From NCBI GenBank assembly GCA_964503935.1, contig CAZDCJ010000015.1:1-22294 (forward strand): a stretch of 22,294 nucleotides of DNA, given 5' to 3'. Every line of letters begins with the position of its first letter. Position 1 is the stretch's first letter. This DNA is from STD2-77 sp964503935. Lineage in GTDB: Bacteria; Patescibacteriota; Minisyncoccia; JAHIHE01; JAGLIN01. The notes beneath the pieces were generated by a model. That model worked only from the letters and a program-made list of their open reading frames with translations, ran no database searches and had not been told where the DNA came from. Positions 14,183 through 21,159 of the stretch are shown one piece after another. Made by a program: the position numbers and the translations under genes.

Positions 14183-15427
14183 ATGGACAATATCAGTGTA
14201 ATCGATCCTCGGGACGGCAAGTGGAAGAAGGGCTTTTTTATCCTCCTCGGCGGGCAGACTGTCTCGCTCATAGGCAGCAGCGCTGTGCAGTTTTCTCTTA
14301 TCTGGTGGCTGGCCAGCGAGACCGGCTCGCCGCTCGTGCTGTCGATTGCGGGAATCTTCGCTTTCTTGCCCCAGTTCTTTCTTGGTCCCTTCGCGGGCGT
14401 GTGGATCGACCGCTTGAGACGAAAGCACGTCATCATCGGCGCGGATCTCTTCATCGGACTTTCGGCATCCGCGCTTGCTCTCTTCATGTACCTCGAAGGG
14501 CCTTCCTATGAAGCGGTATATGTCGTGCTCGCGCTGCGGGCGATAGGCAACGTCTTCCATACGCCTGCCGTCCAGGCGGTGGTACCGCGGCTCGTGCCTC
14601 AGGCGGAATTGGTGCGGGCGGGCGGTTGGGGCCAGTTCCTGCAGTCCGGCGCTTTCATGCTGGGACCGGTGATAGGAGCAGCCATGTACGCGGCCTGGTC
14701 CTTGCCGGTCATCTTGCTTTCTGACCTTGTCGGAGCACTGATCGCGACTCTGGCAGTCCTTATGGTGAAGATCCCGGAAATCCCTCCGCGGGAGAAAAGT
14801 GCAAGGCCGGGATTCCTTGGCGAGATCCGTGAGGGGGCGGCCTTGTATCTCAGAGACAAGAAGCTTTCTATCGTCACTCTCGCTTCGACTGTCTCCATGG
14901 TATTCTTTCTGCCGCTTGCGGTATTCTATCCGCTCATGACCAGCGATTATTTCGCACTCAGCGCCTGGCATGCCGGCTTGGTGGAATTCCTGTATGCGCT
15001 GGGAATGATGGCCGGGGCGATAGTGATAAGCCGGATCGGAAGGATCAGTGACAAGCTTGGCGCGGTGCATCTGGGACTTCTGGCGCTTGGCGTCATCTCG
15101 CTGCTCTGCGGACTATTGCCGCAGGATATGAGGGGCTTTGCTTTCTTTGCCCTGCTTTGTCTTCTGATGGGCGGGAGCGGTAACCTATATAATATCCCGT
15201 ATGTCGCATATCTGCAGGAGACTATCCCTCACGAAGCGCAGGGCAGGGTGTTCTCGCTGACAGGAAGCCTCATGTCTCTTACCTTGCCTCTCGGCCTTCT
15301 GGTTGCCGGTCCGGTAGCTGAGCAGTATGGCGTACCGCTCTGGTTCTTCGTTTCCGGAGTAGCGATGATGGCCATTACTGCCTTGAGCATGCTGGCGGTC
15401 TCTTCTGTCCGATCTCCGAAAAAGTGA
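14183..15427 (+). CDS. MFS permease, MefA/enterobactin-exporter-like (MFS_3)
   Basis: The 414-residue product has about 12 hydrophobic helices. MFS motif A appears after helix 2 as GPFAGVWIDRLRRK (68-81), the form seen in macrolide efflux MefA and in the EntS-type MFS_3 group. Other family features are LRAIGNVFHTPAVQAVVPRLV and the late YVAYLQETIPHEAQGRVFS loop. These proteins export drugs or siderophores by proton antiport in the cytoplasmic membrane; the substrate cannot be deduced here. No Shine-Dalgarno is visible at the ATG. It is probably monocistronic, with a terminator at 15451. Confidence 0.9.
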   Translation: MDNISVIDPRDGKWKKGFFILLGGQTVSLIGSSAVQFSLIWWLASETGSPLVLSIAGIFAFLPQFFLGPFAGVWIDRLRRKHVIIGADLFIGLSASALALFMYLEGPSYEAVYVVLALRAIGNVFHTPAVQAVVPRLVPQAELVRAGGWGQFLQSGAFMLGPVIGAAMYAAWSLPVILLSDLVGALIATLAVLMVKIPEIPPREKSARPGFLGEIREGAALYLRDKKLSIVTLASTVSMVFFLPLAVFYPLMTSDYFALSAWHAGLVEFLYALGMMAGAIVISRIGRISDKLGAVHLGLLALGVISLLCGLLPQDMRGFAFFALLCLLMGGSGNLYNIPYVAYLQETIPHEAQGRVFSLTGSLMSLTLPLGLLVAGPVAEQYGVPLWFFVSGVAMMAITALSMLAVSSVRSPKK

Positions 15428-15450
15428 TACCCTCTCATCCATAGCTGGCG

Positions 15451-15475
15451 CGGACCCTTCCGGGATCCGTTTTTT
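15451..15475 (+). terminator. Terminator after the MFS gene
   Basis: CGGACCC pairs with GGG(A)TCCG, with one bulged A, around TTCC, followed by six T. Confidence 0.7.
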
Positions 15476-15502
15476 CGATCTCATGTACCAAGCTCTCCAT
15501 TA

Positions 15503-15511
15503 TGATATAAT
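15503..15511 (+). promoter_or_regulatory. Extended -10 promoter of the antiporter gene
   Basis: TGA-TATAAT within CATTATGATATAATT (15498-15512), identical over 15 bases to the element at 12405-12419. A second TATAAT lies at 15521-15526. The ATG is at 15543, so the leader is about 25 bases. Confidence 0.6.
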
Positions 15512-15542
15512 TAGATATACTATAATCGGATAAGCTATAAGC

Positions 15543-16706
15543 ATGTCAAATAAGAATCGGTTGATAAATGTCCTTGTCTTTGTCCTCCTGGCGGTATTCC
15601 TGCGCTACTATATCATCGGTGAAGTACTGGAGAAGAGCGAGGACATGTGGATGGAAATCTTGGCGATCGTAATCGTATTCGTGGTAGGCATCGGATATAT
15701 CTTCAACCGCACGGCCAAAGTGATCGAGGAAACGACCGATGTCCTCAAGGACCGGACGGGGCTGGCGGGAGGATTCCTCCAGTCCTTCGGTACGGCTTTT
15801 CCGGATATGATCATCGGCGTGATGGCGGCGATCGCGTCGCTTTCGGTGCGAGATCAGGACTATGCCCGCGCGATCAACCTGGCCATCATCGCGGCCTCGG
15901 CCACTTTCGGCTCGAATATTTATAATATCATCCACGCGATCTGGTGTGTGTGGCGGCAGAATCTGGCTAATGTCAAGGACAAGGCGGTCGCGATGTTCCC
16001 GGGTCTGGGGTTCGGCGGAACGCTCAAGCCTCTTAATCAGCACGCTTCCAAGCCCGCGCCCCGGGAAATCGACAATGCCATCCGCATTCTGACGGCTCTT
16101 ACTCTTCTTACCGCATTCGTGGCAGTGAGTATGGTGCTCTTCGGGCAGGTACCGGAACATGAGGCGCTCGGACAGCAGGGCGACCTCTATCAGCTCATCC
16201 GTCCGGTAGGCGTGATACTGTTCATCTTCTGCGCCGCCATCCTCTATCATTTTCGCAAGAGTGAGCGTCCCAAGTCGCTCGATACGGAAATCGTGAGGGC
16301 GGAGCGTTATTATGAGAAGCGTCCTACGAAAAGGATCTGGCTGGATCTTGTGCTATCCGGCGTCGCTATCCTCCTTACTGCCGAAAGCATGGTGCGGGCG
16401 ATCGAAGTATTCTCGGAACTCAGCGGGCTGCCATATGTCATCACCGGCATCGCGGCAGGACTGGTCGGCTGTTTCGGCGAGATGCTGGTCGTGCATAATT
16501 TTTCCGTCAATCCCACGGGGCGCATCAGCGACGCCATCGGCGGGGTGGCCATGGATAATATCGTGACCACCTTGGGCGCGTCCGTCGTCGCCATCATGGG
16601 TGGTATTTTCCTCGGAGGCAATGCCCTCATCCTCATCTTCATAATCATCCTGGCCGGCAACACCGTGCTTATCAGCGAGATCACGCGGCTGAGGAACCGG
16701 CTATAA
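15543..16706 (+). CDS. Divergent sodium/calcium exchanger-type (CaCA) membrane protein
   Basis: The 387-residue product has two inverted halves of about five helices, separated by a polar loop (about 155-265). The alpha-1 repeat is GGFLQSFGTAFPDMIIG (76-92), with SATFGSNIYNI further on. The alpha-2 repeat is GLVGCFGEML (306-315), with GGVAMDNIV (333-341). In typical exchangers both halves have GTSLPE and GSNIFN. Here alpha-1 has Asp88 for Glu, alpha-2 has Gly for Pro and keeps Glu313, and the second GSN is MDN (Asp338). The fold assignment is confident, but ion choice (Ca2+, K+, other) is uncertain. It is followed within 17 bases by proB. Confidence 0.85.
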   Translation: MSNKNRLINVLVFVLLAVFLRYYIIGEVLEKSEDMWMEILAIVIVFVVGIGYIFNRTAKVIEETTDVLKDRTGLAGGFLQSFGTAFPDMIIGVMAAIASLSVRDQDYARAINLAIIAASATFGSNIYNIIHAIWCVWRQNLANVKDKAVAMFPGLGFGGTLKPLNQHASKPAPREIDNAIRILTALTLLTAFVAVSMVLFGQVPEHEALGQQGDLYQLIRPVGVILFIFCAAILYHFRKSERPKSLDTEIVRAERYYEKRPTKRIWLDLVLSGVAILLTAESMVRAIEVFSELSGLPYVITGIAAGLVGCFGEMLVVHNFSVNPTGRISDAIGGVAMDNIVTTLGASVVAIMGGIFLGGNALILIFIIILAGNTVLISEITRLRNRL

Positions 16707-16723
16707 TCATAATCTGGTAAGAT

Positions 16724-17797
16724 ATGTACAAGCGCATCGTCGTAAAGATCGGCACCAAAGTCCTCTCCGACGAGGACGATCGTCTCGACGGCAAGACCAT
16801 CAGGCATCTGGTCGGAGAGCTCGTAAATATCCGGAACAACGGGACCGAAGTCGTCGTGGTGACTTCGGGAGCGGTCGGAGCGGGACGCTCCCTGGTCGAT
16901 CTCGGCCGCGCGGAAAGAACCGCGGACAAGCAGGTTCTGGCCGCGGTGGGACAGGTAAGGCTCATGGAAACTTATGCCAGACTGTTCGGGCGATATGGCG
17001 TGACGTGCGCCCAGGTCCTGGTCACCAAGGAAGACTTCCGCGATCGCAGCCATTATCTCAATATGCGCGGATGTTTCGAGAACATCCTTAAAGAAGGCAT
17101 CGTCCCGCTCATCAATGAGAACGACGTGGTGGCGACCACCGAGCTTCTCTTTACCGACAATGACGAGCTGGCCGGCCTGGTCGCCTCCCAGCTCAATGCC
17201 GATGCGGTCATCCTCCTTACTGCCGCTCCGGGCTTCGTGGCCGGGAATCCCCGGGATCCCGGCGCCGAGGTAGTTCCCGAAATCCGCTGCGGAAATATCG
17301 GGAGCTATGAGAAATATGTCCTTCCCGACAAGACCGCCTTCGGCCGTGGCGGGATGCTGACCAAATTCAATATCGCGAGGCGGCTCGCGCTTGCCGGCAT
17401 CAACGTCCATCTCGCGGAGGGGAAGAGAAGGAACGTACTGACCGATATGATGGCCGGCCGGAAGATCGGTACGCTTTTCATGGCAGCCGGCAGATCTTCG
17501 AATATCAAGAGAAGGATCGCTTATTCGGCTGGGCTGGCCAAAGGCTCTCTTACCGTGAATCGCTGCGCGGAAGACCTCCTCACTTCCAAGACTCGGATCA
17601 TGAGCCTGCTTCCCGTAGGCGTCATCGCGGTGGAGGGGGAATTCGTAAAAGGCGATATCGTGGGAATCCGGGGCGCGTCCGGCCGCAAGCTCGGTTTCGG
17701 GATCGCAAGGTGCGGTTCCGGCAGAGTCCGGGAATTGATGGGCGGGAAGCACGGCCATGCGATCATCCATTATGACCATATGTTCATCGATGTCTGA
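16724..17797 (+). CDS. proB: Glutamate 5-kinase with C-terminal PUA domain
   Basis: The 357-residue product catalyses the first step of proline synthesis in the known family, ATP-dependent phosphorylation of glutamate. The amino-acid kinase domain shows VVKIGTKVL (6-14), VTSGAVGAGR (46-55), VPLINENDVVAT (127-138), TDNDELAGLVA (144-154; usually GDND), and GRGGMLTKFNIARR (207-220). The PUA domain covers about 290-357 (LPVGVIAVEGEFVKGD). Length fits E. coli ProB (367). No proA or proC lies in the window, so whether it serves proline synthesis is open. It starts 17 bases after the antiporter stop; TATAAT at 16702-16707 could give its own very short transcript leader. Confidence 0.93.
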   Translation: MYKRIVVKIGTKVLSDEDDRLDGKTIRHLVGELVNIRNNGTEVVVVTSGAVGAGRSLVDLGRAERTADKQVLAAVGQVRLMETYARLFGRYGVTCAQVLVTKEDFRDRSHYLNMRGCFENILKEGIVPLINENDVVATTELLFTDNDELAGLVASQLNADAVILLTAAPGFVAGNPRDPGAEVVPEIRCGNIGSYEKYVLPDKTAFGRGGMLTKFNIARRLALAGINVHLAEGKRRNVLTDMMAGRKIGTLFMAAGRSSNIKRRIAYSAGLAKGSLTVNRCAEDLLTSKTRIMSLLPVGVIAVEGEFVKGDIVGIRGASGRKLGFGIARCGSGRVRELMGGKHGHAIIHYDHMFIDV

Positions 17798-17837
17798 GAA
17801 GCTAGGGTGTCAGTCATATCTCATAAGACCCGGAATC

Positions 17838-18449
17838 ATGGAAAAGAATACCGACAGAAGAAAGCTGGCGTTGCAGACAATCTGGACCGCGCTTATCATC
17901 ATGGCCGTAATCAGCCTCTATCCGGCAGCGGAGATGGAAACGGCATTCATCCCAGGGGACGAGGATGAGCTTCTCCAAGTCCGGTATTCTTTCTCTTCGG
18001 AAGAATACCTGGAAGATCTGAGGAAAGAGAAGCTAGCCGCGATCGTCTTCTCGGAGTGTGTCGATTCTCTCTGCGAGGCCGATCGCGACGCGTATTCTTC
18101 CTGGAAAAAGAAGTTTATGAAGCTACATCCGGAATATGGCGGCATTTATGACGCCGGATCGTATTGCGAACTCTCTGACGGGACGCAACTGGTCTCTTTC
18201 AGCTATTTCCTGAAGACGGATCATGGGAAAGACGGGCAAGCCGTCGTTCTCTTCGACGGCAGGGGGAACGTCCTCAAGGAGCCCCAGGGCTTTCGTTGCC
18301 GGACTATCGGCGATACGGGAACGCCGAAATTCGACAGTCTGGCGGAAGGGAAATTAGGGCTCAGGTGCGTGAGTGCCGGCGCCGGACAGAGCAGGTCTAT
18401 GAATTGGATCTGGACACTTTCGCGTACAAGCTCCTGGGGGATGACATGA
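17838..18449 (+). CDS. Membrane-anchored hypothetical protein, probably frameshifted at the C-terminus
   Basis: I choose the ATG at 17838 (MEKNTDRRKLALQTIWTAL), because it places a signal anchor (TALIIMAVISLYPAA) at the N-terminus; the in-frame ATG at 17757 lies inside proB. The 203 residues include VFSECVDSLCEADRDAYSSW and YGGIYDAGSYCELSDGTQLVSFSYFLK, an exported domain of unknown family. The last about 25 residues (RSMNWIWTLSRTSSWGMT) look non-coding. A second frame continues with EQVYELDLDTFAYKLLGDD to a stop at 18461-18463. I infer a frameshift between about 18345 and 18390, from mutation or sequence error. It lies 40 bases after proB, probably in the same transcript. Confidence 0.65.
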   Translation: MEKNTDRRKLALQTIWTALIIMAVISLYPAAEMETAFIPGDEDELLQVRYSFSSEEYLEDLRKEKLAAIVFSECVDSLCEADRDAYSSWKKKFMKLHPEYGGIYDAGSYCELSDGTQLVSFSYFLKTDHGKDGQAVVLFDGRGNVLKEPQGFRCRTIGDTGTPKFDSLAEGKLGLRCVSAGAGQSRSMNWIWTLSRTSSWGMT

Positions 18450-18463
18450 TCCCGCAGCGGTAG
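18362..18463 (+). pseudogene. Out-of-frame C-terminal segment of the 17838 gene
   Basis: The frame beginning at 18362 reads AQVRECRRRT and EQVYELDLDTFAYKLLGDD, then MIPQR and TAG at 18461-18463. It has protein-like composition but no start of its own. A -1 type correction near the GGG runs at 18348-18359 would join it to the main frame, for example as EGKLG-AQVREC. Confidence 0.5.
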
Positions 18464-18517
18464 GTTCCGGACCTTCATCGCCGGGCGGAGGAATAAAAGG
18501 ATTAATCGTTCTTTGAT

Positions 18518-19282
18518 ATGCCAAGCCAAAAGAGACAATACGCGGCGCATTTCGAATATCCCGACAAGACTATCAAGGAACTGGGGATAGTTTGCGAGTG
18601 GCTTGAGTTTACGAAGGGCAGATATCGGAGTCCTTCCTGCGGACCGCATCCTAATCATGCGCCCGACTGTACGGTCCTGGACGAAGACGGCAGCCTGGTC
18701 GGAGTAGAGGTGTGCGAATTGGTAGACCAGAAAGCGGTGGTGGCAAATCTTGCCGGCAATGCAGTGTTCCGTTCTTATAGCAAGGAGGATTTCCTGCGCC
18801 GGCTGGATGCTATTCTCGGGTGCAAAGACCGCAAAGATTATCATGGTGAGTATGCCAAGATAATCCTGATCATCCATACGGATGAGCCGGATCTTACTTA
18901 CGAAAGATGCTGCGAGTGGCTGGAGAATGAAATATTCTGCTCCCTCGGACAGATAGTCGAAGCTTACCTTATCTTTTCTTATGATCCCATGGTCAGAGGA
19001 TATCCGTGTATTCGTTTGAAAGTGCCGCCGCGAACTTTTCGCGAGCGGGTTTTCGAGGTGGTGAAAAAGATTCCCCGCGGTAAGACCCTTACGTACAAGG
19101 AGGTCGCGCAAAAGGCGGGGAGGCCGCGGGCCTATCGCGCCGTCGGGAATATCCTGCATACGAATTACGATCCGGATATCCCATGCCACCGGGTGGTGCG
19201 TTCGGACGGCAAGTCGGGCGGATGGAACAGGGGGGCGCAAGAAAAGGCGGCGTTGCTGAGAAAAGAAAAGCCTGTAAGATGA
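18518..19282 (+). CDS. Fusion of a nuclease-like N-terminal domain with a methylated-DNA cysteine methyltransferase (AGT/MGMT) domain
   Basis: Residues about 172-254 of the 254-residue product are a complete AGT DNA-binding/active-site domain. It has TFRERVFEVVKKIPRGKTLTY, the arginine-finger helix AYRAVGNIL (Arg207), the acceptor Cys223 in IPCHRVV, and the SGGWNRG loop. Residues about 15-170 replace the usual N-terminal AGT domain. They contain APDCTVLDEDGSLVGVEVCELV (Asp50, Glu64) and AKIILIIHTDEP (Lys114), the spacing and hydrophobicity of a PD-(D/E)XK-like fold, but with no clear Lys in an ExK position. The AGT half repairs or senses O6-alkylguanine by suicide alkyl transfer. The nuclease-like call is inference. 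No close partner genes are seen. Confidence 0.8.
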   Translation: MPSQKRQYAAHFEYPDKTIKELGIVCEWLEFTKGRYRSPSCGPHPNHAPDCTVLDEDGSLVGVEVCELVDQKAVVANLAGNAVFRSYSKEDFLRRLDAILGCKDRKDYHGEYAKIILIIHTDEPDLTYERCCEWLENEIFCSLGQIVEAYLIFSYDPMVRGYPCIRLKVPPRTFRERVFEVVKKIPRGKTLTYKEVAQKAGRPRAYRAVGNILHTNYDPDIPCHRVVRSDGKSGGWNRGAQEKAALLRKEKPVR

Positions 19283-19329
19283 GCCGTGGATAGAATGATC
19301 CGTTCGGAGAGTCGGCGGCAAGAGCTGAT

Positions 19330-19356
19330 CGGGATGCTTAACGTCCCGGGCTTTTT
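19330..19356 (+). terminator. Terminator after the AGT-fusion gene
   Basis: CGGGATG and CGTCCCG form a seven-pair stem (one G-T) around CTTAA, then GGC and five T (19352-19356). Confidence 0.65.
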
Positions 19357-19357
19357 C

Positions 19358-19366
19358 TGTTAAGAT
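19358..19366 (+). promoter_or_regulatory. Extended -10 element of the 19386 gene
   Basis: TGT-TAAGAT directly follows the terminator and ends 19 bases before the ATG at 19386. No clear -35 is seen. Confidence 0.4.
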
Positions 19367-19385
19367 TAGCGGACAGAAACAAAAG

Positions 19386-19820
19386 ATGCGGGGTGAACTG
19401 ATGATAGGATGCATTCCACGGGAGTGGGGAGTATGGGGTGCTTTGCTTCTGTTGGTCCTGGTCCTGGCGTTATTTTTCTTAAGAAAGCAAAGGCACGGGA
19501 GGGATCGGAGCCGGCTATGGAAAGACAAGATCAAGGATGCCCGGATGATGAGGTCCGAAGCGAACTGTCCGAAGAGTCTGGCGAGGCTCCAGCGTGAGAA
19601 TATGGAAAGAGATTCCTATAACTATGCCGATATCATGGAGCGAAACGCTGTCCTTCAGCAAATTTATTCGGAAGGTCGCGAGCTGTTTGGGTATCTGGAT
19701 GAGATAAACGCATCGCTTAGGAACAAAAAAGTCACATACGAAAAACTGGATACGACCGAAGAAAAATTCAAGAACGTCCATTCGTGGTTTGAAAAAAATT
19801 ATCGGATAAAGAGGGAATGA
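19386..19820 (+). CDS. Small membrane protein with TM helix and coiled-coil-like tail
   Basis: The 144-residue product has an N-terminal transmembrane helix (about 14-32, VWGALLLLVLVLALFFL) followed at once by a basic stop-transfer patch (RKQRHGRDRSR). This predicts a cytoplasmic C-terminal region. That region (about 40-144) is charged and helical (LARLQRENMERD, IMERNAVLQQIYSEGRELFGYLDEI), suggesting coiled coil. A second in-frame ATG at 19401 (MIGCIPREW) would shorten it by five residues. No family is recognised. It is monocistronic, with a terminator overlapping its stop. Confidence 0.65.
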   Translation: MRGELMIGCIPREWGVWGALLLLVLVLALFFLRKQRHGRDRSRLWKDKIKDARMMRSEANCPKSLARLQRENMERDSYNYADIMERNAVLQQIYSEGRELFGYLDEINASLRNKKVTYEKLDTTEEKFKNVHSWFEKNYRIKRE

Positions 19821-19836
19821 AACCCCTCTTTATTTC
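19808..19836 (+). terminator. Terminator overlapping the end of the 19386 gene
   Basis: AAAGAGGG (19808-19815) and CCCTCTTT (19824-19831) form a perfect eight-pair stem, followed by ATTTCT. The stop codon is in the loop. Confidence 0.6.
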
Positions 19837-20010
19837 TTGTCCGCTTTTTTCTTCGAAGGTTAAGTGAAGGATCATATGCCCTTCTTTTCTGTAGGAACGC
19901 TTCTTTTCTGTCTTTCGCCCCGGGATTCCTAAGTTTTCCGGCTTTTTAAGCTGCTACGGCCACGGTAAATAATCTGGTGCCGGATAGTCCTGGGGGCATG
20001 TTTTACATGA

Positions 20011-20039
20011 TTGCCTCGCTGTTTCTTTGGTGTTAGACT
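20011..20039 (+). promoter_or_regulatory. Promoter of the 20066 gene
   Basis: TTGCCT (20011-20016), 17 bases and TGT-TAGACT (20031-20039). The direct repeat TTTTACATGA flanks it (20001-20010 and 20040-20049). The ATG is 26 bases further. Confidence 0.55.
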
Positions 20040-20065
20040 TTTTACATGACAACTAATCTGCTTTC

Positions 20066-20716
20066 ATGTCGCTCGAAGCTACGCATCTCCGGTTCTCGCT
20101 AAATATCAAGGAAGACTTGGGAGTCTTGGATTTGGAAAAATACGTCTCCGGAGTCGTCTATCCGGACACCCGATACTTAAGCGGTCTTGCGCGCCGCCTT
20201 ACCCACGACCTCGACTACTTTGCCGGCCGGAAAAGCCTTACCGACTTTGAGAAAGGCTGGCTCTCGCACATCATCGGCGATAAGATCTTCAAGGAGGTGA
20301 CGGAAGAAAGGTTCGCCGACCTGGTGCTTTTCGAAGAGTTCGAGGAGCGCTGGCCGGTCATCAATGCCATCAAGATCATCCAGGACATCGAGGATTTCCA
20401 GCGCTTCGACATCCAGAGCGTCCTCCATTATCTCGATTATTACGAGCTTCATTTCCACGAAGATGAACGGCGGGTGATCGAATACAATCATGTCATCCGC
20501 AGACTCTACGAAGGCAAGCAGAAGCTGACGGTGGAGGATTGTCTCTCTTTGTGGGAAGAGCTGGGCATGGAGCCGCCGGAAATCAAGCGGCTCAAGAAGA
20601 AGGTCATCGAGTTTTACGAAGAGGAGGAACTGGTCGAGAAGATCAATGGCAACTTCGGGGAGGGGATGGAATTATATCATGAGAAATATAAGGAGAGTGT
20701 GAAAAGCTATATTTGA
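20066..20716 (+). CDS. Zinc-dependent phospholipase C-like hypothetical protein
   Basis: The 216-residue product is almost wholly alpha-helical and acidic. The N-terminus LEATHLRFSLNIKEDLG, then DLEKYVSGVVYPDTRYLSG, RRLTHDLDYF and FEKGWLSHIIGDKI, provide His7, Asp34, His47, Asp50, His68 and Asp72. An H-near-N-terminus plus H-x3-D layout is like zinc-dependent phospholipase C/S1-P1-type helical metalloproteins. Similar proteins are common as unannotated genes in Patescibacteria. I cannot verify that the zinc site is complete. No signal peptide is visible, so it is probably cytoplasmic. It has its own promoter and a short leader without Shine-Dalgarno. Confidence 0.7.
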   Translation: MSLEATHLRFSLNIKEDLGVLDLEKYVSGVVYPDTRYLSGLARRLTHDLDYFAGRKSLTDFEKGWLSHIIGDKIFKEVTEERFADLVLFEEFEERWPVINAIKIIQDIEDFQRFDIQSVLHYLDYYELHFHEDERRVIEYNHVIRRLYEGKQKLTVEDCLSLWEELGMEPPEIKRLKKKVIEFYEEEELVEKINGNFGEGMELYHEKYKESVKSYI

Positions 20717-20850
20717 CGGGATAAAGAGATTGATTTCGGAAGATCATAAAATGCTAACGACTTATAATAACTTCTTGGTGTAATTCCCGTACCCATTCTG
20801 GGCATAAACTTCGGCCAGCCTCGACTAGCGCGAGTCTAGGCGGGCGGATA

Positions 20851-21147
20851 ATGTTTGATTTTTTGACCGATAACGGTTATGATGCGGCGAAGGCGGCCAG
20901 GGTGCGGGAGCTTATTTCAAAACATGAGGTCGGAGGCGATGAGGAGCAGGATCTGCTCAGAGACGCCTACTCTATAAGTTGGCTGGAGGTAAGCGCGCCC
21001 AAGCATATCGGTAAGAAATTATTTCCCAAGGAGGAAATGGAAAAGAAAGTCGCTTCCATGTTCGGGCGGATCACTTCTTCTGCGGCGAAGGAGCTCGCCC
21101 GGCCATTCTATGAGGAGGCGGTGAGATTATTGCAGCAAATGAAGTAA
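20851..21147 (+). CDS. Short HD/DUF4202-like C-terminal protein, possibly truncated
   Basis: The 98-residue product reads AARVRELISKHEVGGDEEQD and LLRDAYSISWLEVSAPKHIG, then a helical tail with MFGRITSSAAKELARPFYEE. The HEVGGD...LLRDAYSISWLE block resembles the second half of HD-like/DUF4202 proteins, which are normally about twice as long and carry a metal-binding N-terminal half that is absent here. The frame upstream is open only to 20758 and carries no recognisable domain. The ATG at 20851 is preceded by an imperfect hairpin (20819-20840). The gene could be a remnant or a stand-alone half domain. Confidence 0.55.
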   Translation: MFDFLTDNGYDAAKAARVRELISKHEVGGDEEQDLLRDAYSISWLEVSAPKHIGKKLFPKEEMEKKVASMFGRITSSAAKELARPFYEEAVRLLQQMK

Positions 21148-21159
21148 GTCGGTTAATGC

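Noticed and set aside
16310..17779. Minus-strand 489-residue frame
   Set aside because: It is a shadow of the antiporter and proB genes on the + strand; there are no domain-like motifs and the composition is His/Asp/Arg-biased.
18221..19534. Minus-strand 437-residue frame
   Set aside because: It lies antisense to the AGT fusion and its neighbours, spans a clear + strand terminator, and shows no protein-like motifs.
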